Assembly: GCA_009720755.1 (NCBI GenBank)
Contig: WNKV01000009.1
Location: 62,001 to 126,000, forward strand
DNA from: Rhodoplanes serenus
GTDB taxonomy: Bacteria > Pseudomonadota > Alphaproteobacteria > Rhizobiales > Xanthobacteraceae
Direction: 5' to 3'
DNA: 64,000 bases
In this document: positions 1-8,471 of the stretch, one piece after another
Position numbering within the stretch: position 1 is the first letter of the stretch
Layout of the letters: every line of letters begins with the position of its first letter
Program-made: the position numbers and the translations under genes
Notes under the pieces: model-generated
What the model saw: only the letters and a program-made list of their open reading frames with translations
Databases searched by the model: none
What the model was told of the DNA's origin: nothing

Positions 1-34
1 CACGAGCGTACATGAGACACGAGCGCACATGAGA
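1..34. repeat. 17-bp tandem direct repeat
   Basis: Two adjacent 17-base units (1-17 and 18-34) differ at one base (CACGAGCGTACATGAGA and CACGAGCGCACATGAGA). They are followed by a fragment beginning CACG. They lie just before the NrsF gene and may be inside the end of the gene upstream of the window. No function can be assigned. Confidence 0.6.
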
Positions 35-61
35 CACGTCTCGAAACGAGAGCGGATGTGA
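2..61 (+). CDS. possible 3' end of an upstream gene (partial)
   Basis: Only one forward frame is open from the window edge to a TGA at 59-61, four bases before the NrsF start. The other two frames stop early (13-15 and 30-32). NrsF genes usually follow an ECF sigma factor gene, so this could be the last 19 codons of one. The visible peptide is arginine- and histidine-rich and too short to recognise. The call rests only on frame and spacing. Confidence 0.25.
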   Translation, partial: TSVHETRAHMRHVSKRERM

Positions 62-65
62 GCCG

Positions 66-707
66 ATGAAGACCGACGATCTCCTCCGCGTCCTGGTGGC
101 CGACGGCGGCACGATCGAGCCGCCGGTCGCCACGCGCCTGTGGCGTCTTCTGCCGCTCGGGCTCGCCGCGACGGCGCTGCTGTTCCTCACGACGCTCGGG
201 CCACGTCCGGACATCGCGGCGGCGGTGCAGACGGTGCGCTTCGTCCTGAAGCCGATCGAGATGGCGCTTCCGGCGGTGCTCGCGGCGGCGCTGATGCTCC
301 GGCTGGCCCGACCCACGGACCAGCGGACCGCTCGCCTGAGCGCCGGCCTGGCCGCCGTGGCGGCCCTGCTGGTCGCAGGCGTGCTGGCGGAGCTGGTCGT
401 CGTGCCGTCGTCCGAGTGGGGCCGGCGGCTCGTCGGCGAGCGGGCGGTGGCATGCCTGGTCAGCATCCCGGTGCTGGCGGCGCCGCTGCTGGCGGCGAGC
501 CTCGCGGTTCTCCGCCGGGGTGCACCCCGGCGCCCCGGTCTCGCCGGTGCCGCGGCCGGGCTGTTCGCCGCGACCGCAGGTGCGGCCTTCTACGCGCTGC
601 ATTGCCCCGACGATTCGCCGCTGTTCGTGGCGACCTGGTACTCGCTCGCGATCGTGGCTGTGACTGCGATCGGCGCACTGGCGGGCCGGTGGCTGCTGCG
701 GTGGTGA
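66..707 (+). CDS. NrsF/DUF1109 membrane anti-sigma factor
   Basis: This 213-residue protein matches the NrsF (DUF1109) family in length and layout: a short cytoplasmic N-terminus of about 27 residues, then six hydrophobic segments near residues 28-45, 68-82, 92-113, 128-148, 158-178 and 186-211. NrsF proteins hold an ECF sigma factor of the SigF type at the membrane until an oxidative or metal stress releases it. The N-terminal sequence (TDDLLRVLVADGG) is typical of the family. The partner sigma gene would be expected just upstream, outside the window. The family call is strong; the inducing signal cannot be read from the sequence. Confidence 0.85.
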   Translation: MKTDDLLRVLVADGGTIEPPVATRLWRLLPLGLAATALLFLTTLGPRPDIAAAVQTVRFVLKPIEMALPAVLAAALMLRLARPTDQRTARLSAGLAAVAALLVAGVLAELVVVPSSEWGRRLVGERAVACLVSIPVLAAPLLAASLAVLRRGAPRRPGLAGAAAGLFAATAGAAFYALHCPDDSPLFVATWYSLAIVAVTAIGALAGRWLLRW

Positions 708-709
708 CA

Positions 710-726
710 GGCGGCGTCGCGCCGCC
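710..726 (+). terminator. weak GC hairpin after nrsF
   Basis: A 7-bp GGCGGCG/CGCCGCC stem with a 3-base loop sits three bases after the stop codon. There is no T-run, so it is only a possible terminator. Confidence 0.3.
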
Positions 727-806
727 GCCCCCCGTGCACGGAACAATCCCCGGCGCGGCCGTTTGGTGATCGGGCGCGGCGCACGCCGCCGATCACGGAG
801 GAGCGC

Positions 807-1028
807 ATGCATCACGATGACGAAGCCGGCCATTCGGCCGATGAGCGGTTCGCTCCGATCCTCGGGGCCGCGGTGGTGACCATGTGGAGCCGGCTGCCGC
901 AGGACGTGCAGCACGACCTGTTCGAGGCGGCCGTGCTGGCCGGCCATGCGAACGAGCGCGACGAGAGCCTGCGCGAGAAGCTCGCCCTGTTCCTGCACGA
1001 TCGCCATCCGCGGACGGCCGACGCCTGA
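807..1028 (+). CDS. small hypothetical protein (73 aa)
   Basis: A good ribosome binding site (GGAGGAGCGC before the ATG) supports the start. The product is soluble, acidic and histidine-rich at its N-terminus, and predicted helical, with the segment LPQDVQHDLFEAAVLAGH in the middle. It has no signal peptide or membrane segment. The helical core recalls small stress-related or DNA-associated proteins of alphaproteobacteria, but I do not recognise a family. It stands alone between the anti-sigma gene and a lipoprotein gene. Confidence 0.55.
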   Translation: MHHDDEAGHSADERFAPILGAAVVTMWSRLPQDVQHDLFEAAVLAGHANERDESLREKLALFLHDRHPRTADA

Positions 1029-1169
1029 GGGATCGTTTGAAAACGCGGACGGCGGCCGTTTCGGTCGGCAGGCGTGCCGGGACGCTTCTGCAACCATAAA
1101 GGAAGCGTTAACCATATCGCCTTAGCGTCGGTTCCCGGGGAGAGGGGATCGACAAAGGGTGATCCTCGC

Positions 1170-1418
1170 ATGACCAACCGACGTTCATGGAGCTGGCTCG
1201 TTCCGGTCGCCGCCGCCCTGGCGCTCCCCGGCTGCGCCACCCTGGCCGACACGGGGCCGCTCGGCCCCGCCCCGAAAGCCGCGTCCATGCTGGCCCCGAC
1301 GACGGGCGCCCAGGGACCGCGGGTCAGCACCGCCGCGGCGGCGACCCGCACGGCCGGGCCGGCGCGCGACACGAGCCCGGTCCTGTACCGCATGGTGGTG
1401 ATGGGGGCCGGCTATTGA
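1170..1418 (+). CDS. small putative lipoprotein (82 aa)
   Basis: The product begins MTNRRSWSWLVPVAAALALPGC, a basic head, a hydrophobic stretch and an LPGC lipobox, so it is probably lipidated on the cysteine at residue 22 and anchored to a membrane. The mature part is rich in Ala, Thr, Pro and Gly and looks unstructured, ending in VLYRMVVMGAGY. The ATG at 1170 was chosen over the upstream in-frame ATG at 1074 because only this start puts the signal peptide at the N-terminus, and an AAGGG lies about ten bases before it. No function is apparent. Confidence 0.6.
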   Translation: MTNRRSWSWLVPVAAALALPGCATLADTGPLGPAPKAASMLAPTTGAQGPRVSTAAAATRTAGPARDTSPVLYRMVVMGAGY

Positions 1419-1483
1419 GGGCGGCTGCTCGCGTCGGCGGCGTCCGGCCTTGGAGTCGCCGCTGTCCTCGGGCACAAAGGCGC

Positions 1484-1954
1484 ATGGCCCGATTCCCGAC
1501 CGTCACGTTCCCGACCGTCACGTTCCCGGTTCTCGCGACTGTCGCTCTGGCGACCGTTGCCCTGGCCACCGTCTCGCTGGCGACGGCATCTCCGGCCGGC
1601 GCCGCAGCGGACCCGCCTCGTGCCACGGCGTCGGCGGAGTCCGCCTCCGCGCCTGCCGTGAAGACGGCGGCCAAGTCGAGGCGGACCGCCGTGACGGTGC
1701 GGCCGCGCGGCCGCGGCTACGGCTTCCTGCCGGGCTACGAGCCGCCCGACCGGCCGAACGTCTTCCGCGGCTCGTCCTCGTCGTGGATCGCCCGGCCCTA
1801 TGGTCCGGGTCGCCGCTATCTCACCCCGTCGGGCTGGCAGTGGGTCTATGGCTGGGGCGGCGCTCGCTACTATCAGGGCCGCTGGAACGGCGGCGGCTTC
1901 GGGCCGTGCTGGACCGACACGCCGATCGGCCCAGTGTGGAACTGCGGCCGCTGA
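1484..1954 (+). CDS. secreted Tyr/Gly/Trp-rich hypothetical protein
   Basis: The 156-residue product has a signal-like N-terminus built from internal repeats: TVTFP twice, then three units of the type TVALA, ending in an AxA-type cleavage region around residue 40. The mature C-terminal half is rich in Tyr, Gly, Trp and Arg (for example WQWVYGWGGARYYQGRW) and has two Cys near the end that could form a disulfide. Many alphaproteobacteria have small envelope proteins of this style, without known function. The start at 1484 places the signal peptide at the N-terminus; the frame is open further upstream. Confidence 0.55.
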   Translation: MARFPTVTFPTVTFPVLATVALATVALATVSLATASPAGAAADPPRATASAESASAPAVKTAAKSRRTAVTVRPRGRGYGFLPGYEPPDRPNVFRGSSSSWIARPYGPGRRYLTPSGWQWVYGWGGARYYQGRWNGGGFGPCWTDTPIGPVWNCGR

Positions 1955-1975
1955 GAGGGCGCTCGCCCGTCGCTT

Positions 1976-2500
1976 CTATCGATCCGAGGACCGCGCTGGC
2001 GCGTCGGCCGGGGCGGGCGCTGGCGCTGGCGGCGGCGCAGGTGCGTCCGCCGGTGTCGAGGCCGGTGCGGTGTCGCGGCGCCGCGTGCAGGCCGTCTCGC
2101 GCGGCGTGCAGGCCGGGCCGGGATTGGCGCAGACCGGCCGGCCATCCTCGCCCCGCAGGCAGGTGACACAGCCGTCCCCCCAAGCCAGGCAATCCGCGTT
2201 TCGATCTCCGAAGCTCTGAACCGAGCGGCGCTCCGCCTCGATGTCCACGGTCGGGCCGCTGGGCGCGGCGGGACTGCCGGGGGCGGCGCTGGGCGCAGCG
2301 GGGCTGCCGGTCTCGCCCGGGCTGGCCCGGGTCGGCACGACATGGTCGACGTCGTCGGGGCCGGGCAGGTCGGCGGCGGCGACCGTCGCCGTGGCGGCGC
2401 CGAGGCTGATCGCGAGCGCCGCGAGCCCGACGAGCAGCCGTCGCGCCGGCCGGAGGCTCCTGCGGGCGGAGAATGGACGGCAGGAAAAATCGGTCGGCAT
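1976..2500 (-). CDS. secreted Pro/Ala-rich hypothetical protein
   Basis: The 174-residue product has a basic N-terminus (SARRSLRPARR) and a hydrophobic segment (LLVGLAALAISLGAATATVAA) consistent with a signal peptide. The central part holds six cysteines (residues about 95-130: DCLAWGDGCVTCLRG, then CANPGPACTPRETAC), suggesting disulfides in the periplasm. The tail is low-complexity Ala/Pro. An alternative ATG lies at 2533; 2500 was preferred because of a GGGG six bases upstream. No family is recognised. Confidence 0.5.
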   Translation of the reverse strand: MPTDFSCRPFSARRSLRPARRLLVGLAALAISLGAATATVAAADLPGPDDVDHVVPTRASPGETGSPAAPSAAPGSPAAPSGPTVDIEAERRSVQSFGDRNADCLAWGDGCVTCLRGEDGRPVCANPGPACTPRETACTRRRDTAPASTPADAPAPPPAPAPAPADAPARSSDR

Positions 2501-2574
2501 CGGCGGCCCCGCGGTTCGGTCGGTCGTCCGCATAGCACGAGCGGATCGGCTGTTCAGCTTGGCGTGGGCGCACC

Positions 2575-2964
2575 CTAACCCGCGACGGCGCGCCACAGCA
2601 GCCAGAGGCCGGCGATAGCCGACAGTCCCCACAGGCCGACGATCACCACGGCGGCGGCCCGGCAGGCCGGAAGGCCCACCTCCGCGGCGGCGGCGCGGTG
2701 CTCCGCCATCACGGCGAGCGGAATCAACCGGACCACGAGGGCGATGCCGAGCGGCAGCAGGATCATGTCGTCGAGGAAGCCGAGCACCGGAACGGCATCC
2801 GGGATCAGGTCGATGGGGGACAGGGCGTAACCGGCGATCACCACCGCCAGCGCCTTGGCGAGCCACGGCACGCGCGGATCGCCTGCGGCACGCCACAGGG
2901 CCCCGACGTCACGCTTCAAGGCCTGCGCCCAGGCGATCAACCGGGCCTTGATGTGGTGCCACAT
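2575..2964 (-). CDS. YkvA-family (DUF1232) membrane protein
   Basis: The 129-residue protein contains the DUF1232 core: VPWLAKALAVVIAGYALSPIDLIPDAVPVLGFLDD around residues 33-66, with the hallmark Y-x-x-SPIDLIPD-x-x-P-x-x-G-x-x-DD. A hydrophobic hairpin follows (about 67-82), and another hydrophobic segment is at the C-terminus (about 106-128). The role of the family is not established. The ATG at 2964 is the natural start; the frame stays open far upstream only because of antisense GC bias over the neighbouring HAD and kinase genes. Confidence 0.8.
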   Translation of the reverse strand: MWHHIKARLIAWAQALKRDVGALWRAAGDPRVPWLAKALAVVIAGYALSPIDLIPDAVPVLGFLDDMILLPLGIALVVRLIPLAVMAEHRAAAAEVGLPACRAAAVVIVGLWGLSAIAGLWLLWRAVAG

Positions 2965-3075
2965 GGTGGACCCCGTCGAGATCGCCGCCGGCGCGACAGA
3001 AGGCGTCGCCGGCGAGCGGGCGTGCCGTCGTGTACAACAGAGCCGTCGCGTCCGACGGGCAGGAGAATGGGGCAG

Positions 3076-3990
3076 ATGAGCACGGCAGAATCGCGGCGCG
3101 ATCCCGATCCGGCGCCGACCCGGCTGATCGACGGCATTGCGGCTCTGATGGGCAGGGTCGATGCGGTGCTGGTCGACCAGTGGGGGGTGCTGCATGCCGG
3201 GGGCGACGCCTTTCCGCCCGCGGTGGCGGCGCTGCGGACCATCGCGGCCTCCGGCAAGCCGATCGTGGTGCTGTCGAACTCCGGCCGGCGGGCCGCCCCG
3301 AACGCGGCCCGGATGATCGAGGCGGGCGTGCCGGCCGGGCTGGTCGAGGCGGTGGTCACCTCGGGCGAGGTGCTGTGGCGCTGCTTCGCCGAGGGGCGCG
3401 ACATCGACGGGCTGCGGCCCCGCGCCCTGCACGTCGTCGCCCGCACCGCCGCCGACGTGGCGGAGTGGTTCGACGGCCTCACCGAGCCGCGTCCGGTCGC
3501 GGCGCTCGACGAGGCGGACGCCATCCTGGTGCTCAGCCTGCCCGATGGCTTGGCGCTCGACGACTTCGACGATCTCGTCCGCGCCGGGCTCGCCCGCGGC
3601 CTGCCGATGATCTGCGCCAATCCGGACCGGGTGGCGCCGCGCGACGGCGGCCGGCTGCTCGTCTCCTCGGGGGCGCTGGCGGCCCGTTACGCCGAGGCCG
3701 GCGGCACCGTGCGCTCCGTCGGCAAGCCGTGCCGCACCTTCTTCGAGGCGGCGATCGCCCGCTTCACGCATCTGCCCCGCGGCCGCATCCTGATGATCGG
3801 CGACTCGATGGAGCACGACGTGGCGGGAGGCGCCGCCCTCGGTCTCTCGACGCTGTTCGTGTGCGGCGGCATCCATCGGTCGGCGTTCGAGCGCCTCGAC
3901 GATCCGGCCGAGATCGGCCGCCGCATCGGCCGGCTCGCCCGCGAGCATGGTGTGCCGCCGCCCGACTTCGCCATCGACATGCTGCGGTGA
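3076..3990 (+). CDS. HAD-IIA family phosphatase (TIGR01459 type)
   Basis: The 304-residue protein has HAD motif I in the variant form VDQWGVLHAGG (residues 34-44), motif II with SNSGRR, and motif III/IV GRILMIGDSMEHDVAGG near residue 240. The D-x-W-G-V-x-H form of motif I, where Trp replaces the second Asp, is characteristic of the TIGR01459 subgroup. The substrate is unknown. The ATG at 3076 has AGGAG ten bases upstream. The gene ends nine bases before an FGGY kinase, so the two probably form an operon that phosphorylates a sugar and dephosphorylates a related one. Confidence 0.75.
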   Translation: MSTAESRRDPDPAPTRLIDGIAALMGRVDAVLVDQWGVLHAGGDAFPPAVAALRTIAASGKPIVVLSNSGRRAAPNAARMIEAGVPAGLVEAVVTSGEVLWRCFAEGRDIDGLRPRALHVVARTAADVAEWFDGLTEPRPVAALDEADAILVLSLPDGLALDDFDDLVRAGLARGLPMICANPDRVAPRDGGRLLVSSGALAARYAEAGGTVRSVGKPCRTFFEAAIARFTHLPRGRILMIGDSMEHDVAGGAALGLSTLFVCGGIHRSAFERLDDPAEIGRRIGRLAREHGVPPPDFAIDMLR

Positions 3991-3999
3991 GCCGCGGCC

Positions 4000-5289
4000 A
4001 TGCTGGCGCTCGGCATCGATATCGGCACCTCCGGGGTGCGTACTGCGGTGATCGATCGCGGCGGCGCGCTGGTCTCGTCGGCCCGCGTCGCCATGCCGCC
4101 GCCCGCCGTGATCGCCGGCCGCTCGCAGCAGGACCCGGCGGTGTGGTGGGACGCCGTCGACGCCTGCCTGTCGGCCCAGGCGGCGGCACTGCGCCAGGCC
4201 GGCCACGCGGCCGATGCGGTCACGGCGATCGCGGTCGACGGCACGTCGGGCACCATCCTGCTCGCCGATGCCGATCTGCGGCCCGTTGGGCCGGCGCTGA
4301 TGTACGACTGCGCGGGCCTCGCCCTGGAGGCCGCGGTGATCGATCGCCACGCTCCGGCCGGCACGATCGCCCGTGGGCCGGGCTCGACGGTGGCGCGGCT
4401 CATGGCGCTTCAGGCCGGGGAGGGGGCGCGCCGCGCCCGCTTCGCGCTGCATCAGGCCGACTGGATCGCGGCTCGGCTGACCGGGTGTGGCGGCGTGTCC
4501 GACGAGAACAACGCGCTCAAGCTCGGCTGGAATCTCGATGCCGCCGCTTGGCCCGACTGGCTCGACGCCTGTGGCATCGACCGGCGGCTGTTGCCGGCCG
4601 TGCGGCGGCCGGGCGACAATATCGCGCCGCTGGCCGACGATCTCACCCGCCGCTTCGGCTTCGGTCGCGGCGCCCGCGTGGTGGCCGGCACCACCGACAG
4701 CATCGCGGCCTTCCTGGCGGCGGGCGCCGACCGGGTCGGCGACGGCGTCACCTCGCTGGGCACCACGCTCGTCATCAAGCTTTTGTCGGAGCGGCGGATT
4801 GATGATCCGGCGCGCGGCATCTACAGCCATCGCCTGCGTGGCCTGTGGCTCGCGGGCGGGGCGTCCAACAGCGGCGGCGGCGCGCTGCTCGCCCATTTCG
4901 ACGCGGCCGAACTGCCGGCGCTCTCGGCCCGCATCGATCCCGACCGGCCGACCGGGCTCGACTACTATCCGTTGGCGCGGCCGGGCGAGCGCTTCCCGAT
5001 CACCGATCCGGACATGGCGCCGCATGTGACACCGCGGCCGGCCGACGATGCGGTGTTCCTGCAAGGTCTCCTCGAAGGGATCGCCGCCGTCGAGGCGCGC
5101 GGCTATGCGGCGCTCGCCGCGCTCGGCGGACCACCGCTGCGCCGCGTCCTCACCGCGGGCGGCGGGGCCGCCAACCCGGCCTGGACCCGCATCCGGGCCC
5201 GCCGTCTCGCCGTGCCGGTCGAGGCCGCCCGTCATGTCGATGCCGCGGTCGGCGCCGCCCGCCTGGCGGCGGGGCTGGTGCCGGGCTGA
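4000..5289 (+). CDS. FGGY-family carbohydrate kinase
   Basis: The 429-residue protein has the two-domain ASKHA fold of sugar kinases. The phosphate-1 loop GIDIGTSGVRTAVID is at residues 5-19, AVDGTSGTILLAD near 80-92, and GTTDSIAAFLAAGADRVGD near 229-247 in the second domain. The adenosine-type motif TAGGGAANPAWTRI lies near residue 386. It would transfer phosphate from ATP to a sugar or polyol. It is shorter than classical glycerol or xylulose kinases (about 480-500 residues) and is closer in size to the compact ribulokinase-like group. It is coupled to the HAD phosphatase gene nine bases upstream. Confidence 0.75.
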   Translation: MLALGIDIGTSGVRTAVIDRGGALVSSARVAMPPPAVIAGRSQQDPAVWWDAVDACLSAQAAALRQAGHAADAVTAIAVDGTSGTILLADADLRPVGPALMYDCAGLALEAAVIDRHAPAGTIARGPGSTVARLMALQAGEGARRARFALHQADWIAARLTGCGGVSDENNALKLGWNLDAAAWPDWLDACGIDRRLLPAVRRPGDNIAPLADDLTRRFGFGRGARVVAGTTDSIAAFLAAGADRVGDGVTSLGTTLVIKLLSERRIDDPARGIYSHRLRGLWLAGGASNSGGGALLAHFDAAELPALSARIDPDRPTGLDYYPLARPGERFPITDPDMAPHVTPRPADDAVFLQGLLEGIAAVEARGYAALAALGGPPLRRVLTAGGGAANPAWTRIRARRLAVPVEAARHVDAAVGAARLAAGLVPG

Positions 5290-5308
5290 CGGGCCGCCGT
5301 GCCGGCTG

Positions 5309-6337
5309 TTACCCGACCCGGTGACCCATGAGCGCCACCAGCACGAGGCTGATGCCGAGCAGCGCCAAGAGCGACAGTGTCACCGTGAGCGTCACCCGCC
5401 CGCCGACCTGGCGGATCACCCGCAGGTCGACCGCGAGACCCAGCGCCGCCATGGCGATCACGGTCAGCACCGTGGCGGTCGGCACCAGGACGCCGAGCAC
5501 CGCGTCCGGGATCAGGCCGAGCGAGCGCAGCGCCGTCATCGCCAAGAAGCCGACGATGAACCACGGAACGATCTGGGCGGCCTTGATGCCACCCCCGGCC
5601 TCGCCTTCGCGGCGGGCCCGGCCGACGGCGAGCGACAGGCCGACGATGACGGGGCCGAGCATCAGCACGCGCACGAGCTTCACCAGCGTGCCGACCTGGG
5701 CGCTGGCGAAGCCGACCGGCAGCGTCGCGGCGAGCACCTGCGGCACCGCATAGACGGTGAGCCCCGCCAGCATGCCGTACTGGCCGAGCGACAGGTCGAG
5801 GAGCGGCGCCAGCAGCGGCAGGGTGAGCACGACGATGACGCCGAGCACCGCCGTGAAGGCGATCGACGCGGCGATGTCCTCACTCTTGGCACCGATCACC
5901 GGGGCGACCGCGACGATCGCCGAGTTGCCGCAGATGGAGTTGCCGCAGGCGATCAGGATGGCCAGGCGCCGGGGCAGGCGCAGCGCCCGGCCGATGCCGT
6001 AGCTCGCCGCCAGCGCCACCGCCACCACGGCGGCGATGCCGACCATCAGCCACGGCCCCGCCTGCCACACCATGTGGGCGCTGATCGAGGCGCCGAGCAG
6101 CACGATGGCGATCTCCAGCAGCAGCTTGGCGCTGAACGCGATGCCCGGCGTCCACCGGCTGCCCGGGGTCCAGGCGGTCCGCACCGCGACGCCGATCAGG
6201 ATGGCGATGACGATCGCCTCCACATAGGGCCGGCCGGTCCATCGCTCCTCCAGCCATTGCAGCGCGAGGGCGGCGGCCGCGATGGCCGCGCAGAGCGCGA
6301 CGCCGGGAAGAGGCCGCGCCCAGGATGATGCCGTCAT
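5309..6337 (-). CDS. YeiH/UPF0324 family putative sulfate-type exporter
   Basis: The 342-residue product is almost entirely hydrophobic with about ten membrane segments. It contains the family signatures ALRLPRRLAILIACGNSICGNSAIVAVAPVI (residues about 120-150) and LLLEIAIVLLGASIS. UPF0324 members related to YeiH are proposed exporters of sulfate-like anions. The ATG at 6337 has a GGAGAAG site eight bases upstream; a further upstream ATG at 6385 would add a basic leader without a ribosome site. It converges on the kinase gene with only 19 bases between. A -10-like TATACT occurs on the minus strand (6397-6392). Confidence 0.8.
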   Translation of the reverse strand: MTASSWARPLPGVALCAAIAAAALALQWLEERWTGRPYVEAIVIAILIGVAVRTAWTPGSRWTPGIAFSAKLLLEIAIVLLGASISAHMVWQAGPWLMVGIAAVVAVALAASYGIGRALRLPRRLAILIACGNSICGNSAIVAVAPVIGAKSEDIAASIAFTAVLGVIVVLTLPLLAPLLDLSLGQYGMLAGLTVYAVPQVLAATLPVGFASAQVGTLVKLVRVLMLGPVIVGLSLAVGRARREGEAGGGIKAAQIVPWFIVGFLAMTALRSLGLIPDAVLGVLVPTATVLTVIAMAALGLAVDLRVIRQVGGRVTLTVTLSLLALLGISLVLVALMGHRVG

Positions 6338-6569
6338 TTTTCTTCTTCTCCGTGTCCGGAGAGGATTTGCGGGTGCCCGCAGCATAAGGCAAGTATATTT
6401 TTCTTGTTTTCATGTAATGGCTTGCTGCTCGGTCGACCGCCGGCTGCTGCGGTTGCCGGATATCGCGATGCGCATGCCAGCGCCGGCACGCCACCTCGGC
6501 GCCGCCGGCCGTGCCGACGGTCCGTGGAGGGGCGCTGCCCCGAACGCCGTCCCGTGTGAGACCGGCGCG

Positions 6570-8303
6570 TCAGCCGGCCGCCTTGTGGGCAGCGACGAGC
6601 TGGCTGCGCTCCTCCTCCCAGATCTCGCGCGCCTCGGCGAGCCGCTGCTCGGCCCAGGAGTTGTGCAGGCCGCCGAGCTCCTGAAGGCTGCGCCAGGCGT
6701 CACGGCAGCGGCTCGTCGCCGCGATGACGGCGGGGCTCGGCACGGCGCGGAACAGCCGGTCGTCGGCGTCGATCACGGCCACGTAGGGAATGCGGGCGGG
6801 ATCGGCAGCGTCGGCGGCGAGCCACTGGTCGAGCGGCACCATGGCGTCGGTCCAGGCGGACGCGGGGACGAGCCGGACATGGGCCTCGAGGCGCGGGTCG
6901 CAGACCAGCGGGTCGGCGGCCGTCAGGGCCACGGTGCCGACGACGCGGTGGCCGTCCTGCTCGTACACGAAGGGCTGCAACCACCAGTCCGCATCGGGCT
7001 GCGGATTGTGGTCGGCGACCGACCAGCGCGAAGCGAGGTCGGGACCGGCCGAAGGATCGTAGCAGAACGACGGCATCAGCCGGGCCTGGCCGACGACGGC
7101 GGCCTGGAGATAGGACGGCAGCCCGGCCGGTGCTCCACCGGCCTGGATGGCGAGCAGGGCCGGCCCGTCATAGGCGAGCCCGCGGGCGATGCGGCCGGCC
7201 ATGTGGGCCAGCGCGTCGACGCCCGCCTGGAGCACGAAGGCGTCCTCGATCGCGGCCGCCATGGTGGCGAGCCGGGTGCCCGGCAGCGCGCGCCCGGGCG
7301 CCGCGTCGCCGCCGGCTTCACCGAGAGGATCGGACGAGCGCACCAGGATCTTGATCGGCAAGCCCGCGGCCAGGATGTCGAGCACCTCGCCGCGTCGCGC
7401 CGGACCGTCGTCGTCCAGCCGCAGGAGAACCGCGGGAGCGAGCGCGAGATCGTCGGGCGCCAGCGACGCGACCGAGAAGGCCGCGAAGGCTGTGTCGTGG
7501 CGGCTCTCGTCGTAGCGGCCGTCGCAGTCGAGCGTGGCGATCGTGAGCGCAGCGGCGAGATCCACGATGGCGGCGGTCTCCCGCCGCCACGCCGCGATGG
7601 CGGCGGCCGGATCGGTGGTCACGAGGTCGGCGAGGGCGGTCGGGTCACCCGACCGCAGAGCGTCGAGGCGGGCCGGCGGCACCAGCCGGTCGAGCACCGC
7701 GCGGATGCGGCGGGCGCACGGCTCGGCGAGCGGCGCGCCGGTGGGCGCGTCACCCGCGAGCAGCGCTTCCAGGCGCTCGCGCAGCGTTGCGATGCGGTCC
7801 GCCAGCGCGGTGAGCCGATGGGCCTCGGCCTGCTTCCACAGGTGGGTGACGACGCGGGCCGGAGCCTCGCCGTCGCAGCCGATCACGTCGCCGTCGATCG
7901 TCAGCGCGGCGCGTGCCGCCGCCAGTGCCTCGGCGCGGTCCGGATCGGCATCCGTGAGGGTCGCGGCCGCCGCGTCCCACAGGGCGACGAGATGGCCCCC
8001 GGCGCCGGCGGCGACCCGGCGGCGGATCTCCTGCTCCAGCGCCAGCACATGGCGGCGCGTGCGCTCGCCCGCCGCTCCGCGCGGCGCGATCGTCCGCAGG
8101 ATGTCGTCGACGATGGCGGTGAGCGGCCGGACGGCCGCCGCGGCGTCGTCCGCCTGCACCAGCACCAGCGGATAGTCGTGACGCAGCGCCACGAGGTCGC
8201 GGTACGGCGCCAGCAGGGCCGGGCGCAGCGGCAGACGGGCGGCGACGTCGCCGGTCTCGTCGGCGCTTGGCGAGGAGGGCTGAGCTGTGGTCTGGGCATC
8301 CAT
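6570..8303 (-). CDS. uncharacterised protein, resembles part of large 2-oxoacid:ferredoxin oxidoreductase-like proteins
   Basis: The 577-residue soluble protein is the last gene of the nfnA-nfnB operon. Its C-terminal 300 residues contain LPIKILVRSSDPLGE, AYDGPALLAIQAGG, FCYDPSAGPDLASRW and AWRSLQELGGLHNS. From memory these resemble a region of very large pyruvate/2-oxoacid:ferredoxin oxidoreductase-like proteins, here as a stand-alone polypeptide without thiamine or Fe-S motifs. The N-terminal half is helical and charged and I do not recognise it. The link to Nfn suggests a role in ferredoxin or 2-oxoacid electron transfer, but that is inference. No catalytic residues can be named. Confidence 0.45.
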   Translation of the reverse strand: MDAQTTAQPSSPSADETGDVAARLPLRPALLAPYRDLVALRHDYPLVLVQADDAAAAVRPLTAIVDDILRTIAPRGAAGERTRRHVLALEQEIRRRVAAGAGGHLVALWDAAAATLTDADPDRAEALAAARAALTIDGDVIGCDGEAPARVVTHLWKQAEAHRLTALADRIATLRERLEALLAGDAPTGAPLAEPCARRIRAVLDRLVPPARLDALRSGDPTALADLVTTDPAAAIAAWRRETAAIVDLAAALTIATLDCDGRYDESRHDTAFAAFSVASLAPDDLALAPAVLLRLDDDGPARRGEVLDILAAGLPIKILVRSSDPLGEAGGDAAPGRALPGTRLATMAAAIEDAFVLQAGVDALAHMAGRIARGLAYDGPALLAIQAGGAPAGLPSYLQAAVVGQARLMPSFCYDPSAGPDLASRWSVADHNPQPDADWWLQPFVYEQDGHRVVGTVALTAADPLVCDPRLEAHVRLVPASAWTDAMVPLDQWLAADAADPARIPYVAVIDADDRLFRAVPSPAVIAATSRCRDAWRSLQELGGLHNSWAEQRLAEAREIWEEERSQLVAAHKAAG

Positions 8304-8312
8304 GGCAATTCT

Positions 8313-8361
8313 CCCGCCGGACCGGCGGGCTCCTTCGACAATCTCTCCCGCCCAGGGCGGG
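8313..8361 (-). repeat. pair of similar GC hairpins in the nfnB-to-6570 spacer
   Basis: Two short inverted repeats, 8313-8329 (CCCGCCG/CGGCGGG) and 8347-8361 (CCCGCC/GGCGGG), lie in the 168-base spacer before the last gene of the operon. On the transcribed strand each ends in GGGAGA, the second beside the start codon. They could attenuate or protect the mRNA; no function is shown. Confidence 0.35.
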
Positions 8362-8471
8362 CCTGCTGAAAACGGACCCGAGCGGCCGACGCGGCAGCGA
8401 ATCGGGGGCGAGCCGGCGCCAGGCGGCGCCGGCCGAGCGTCATCGAGAGCGACAGCGCCGAAGGCGACGGG

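Noticed and set aside
2575-5235. Very long minus-strand open frame opposite the HAD phosphatase and sugar kinase genes
   Set aside because: Only its last 129 codons (2575-2964) look like a protein (YkvA). The rest is Arg/Gly/His-rich, antisense to two well-supported genes and open only because of high GC.
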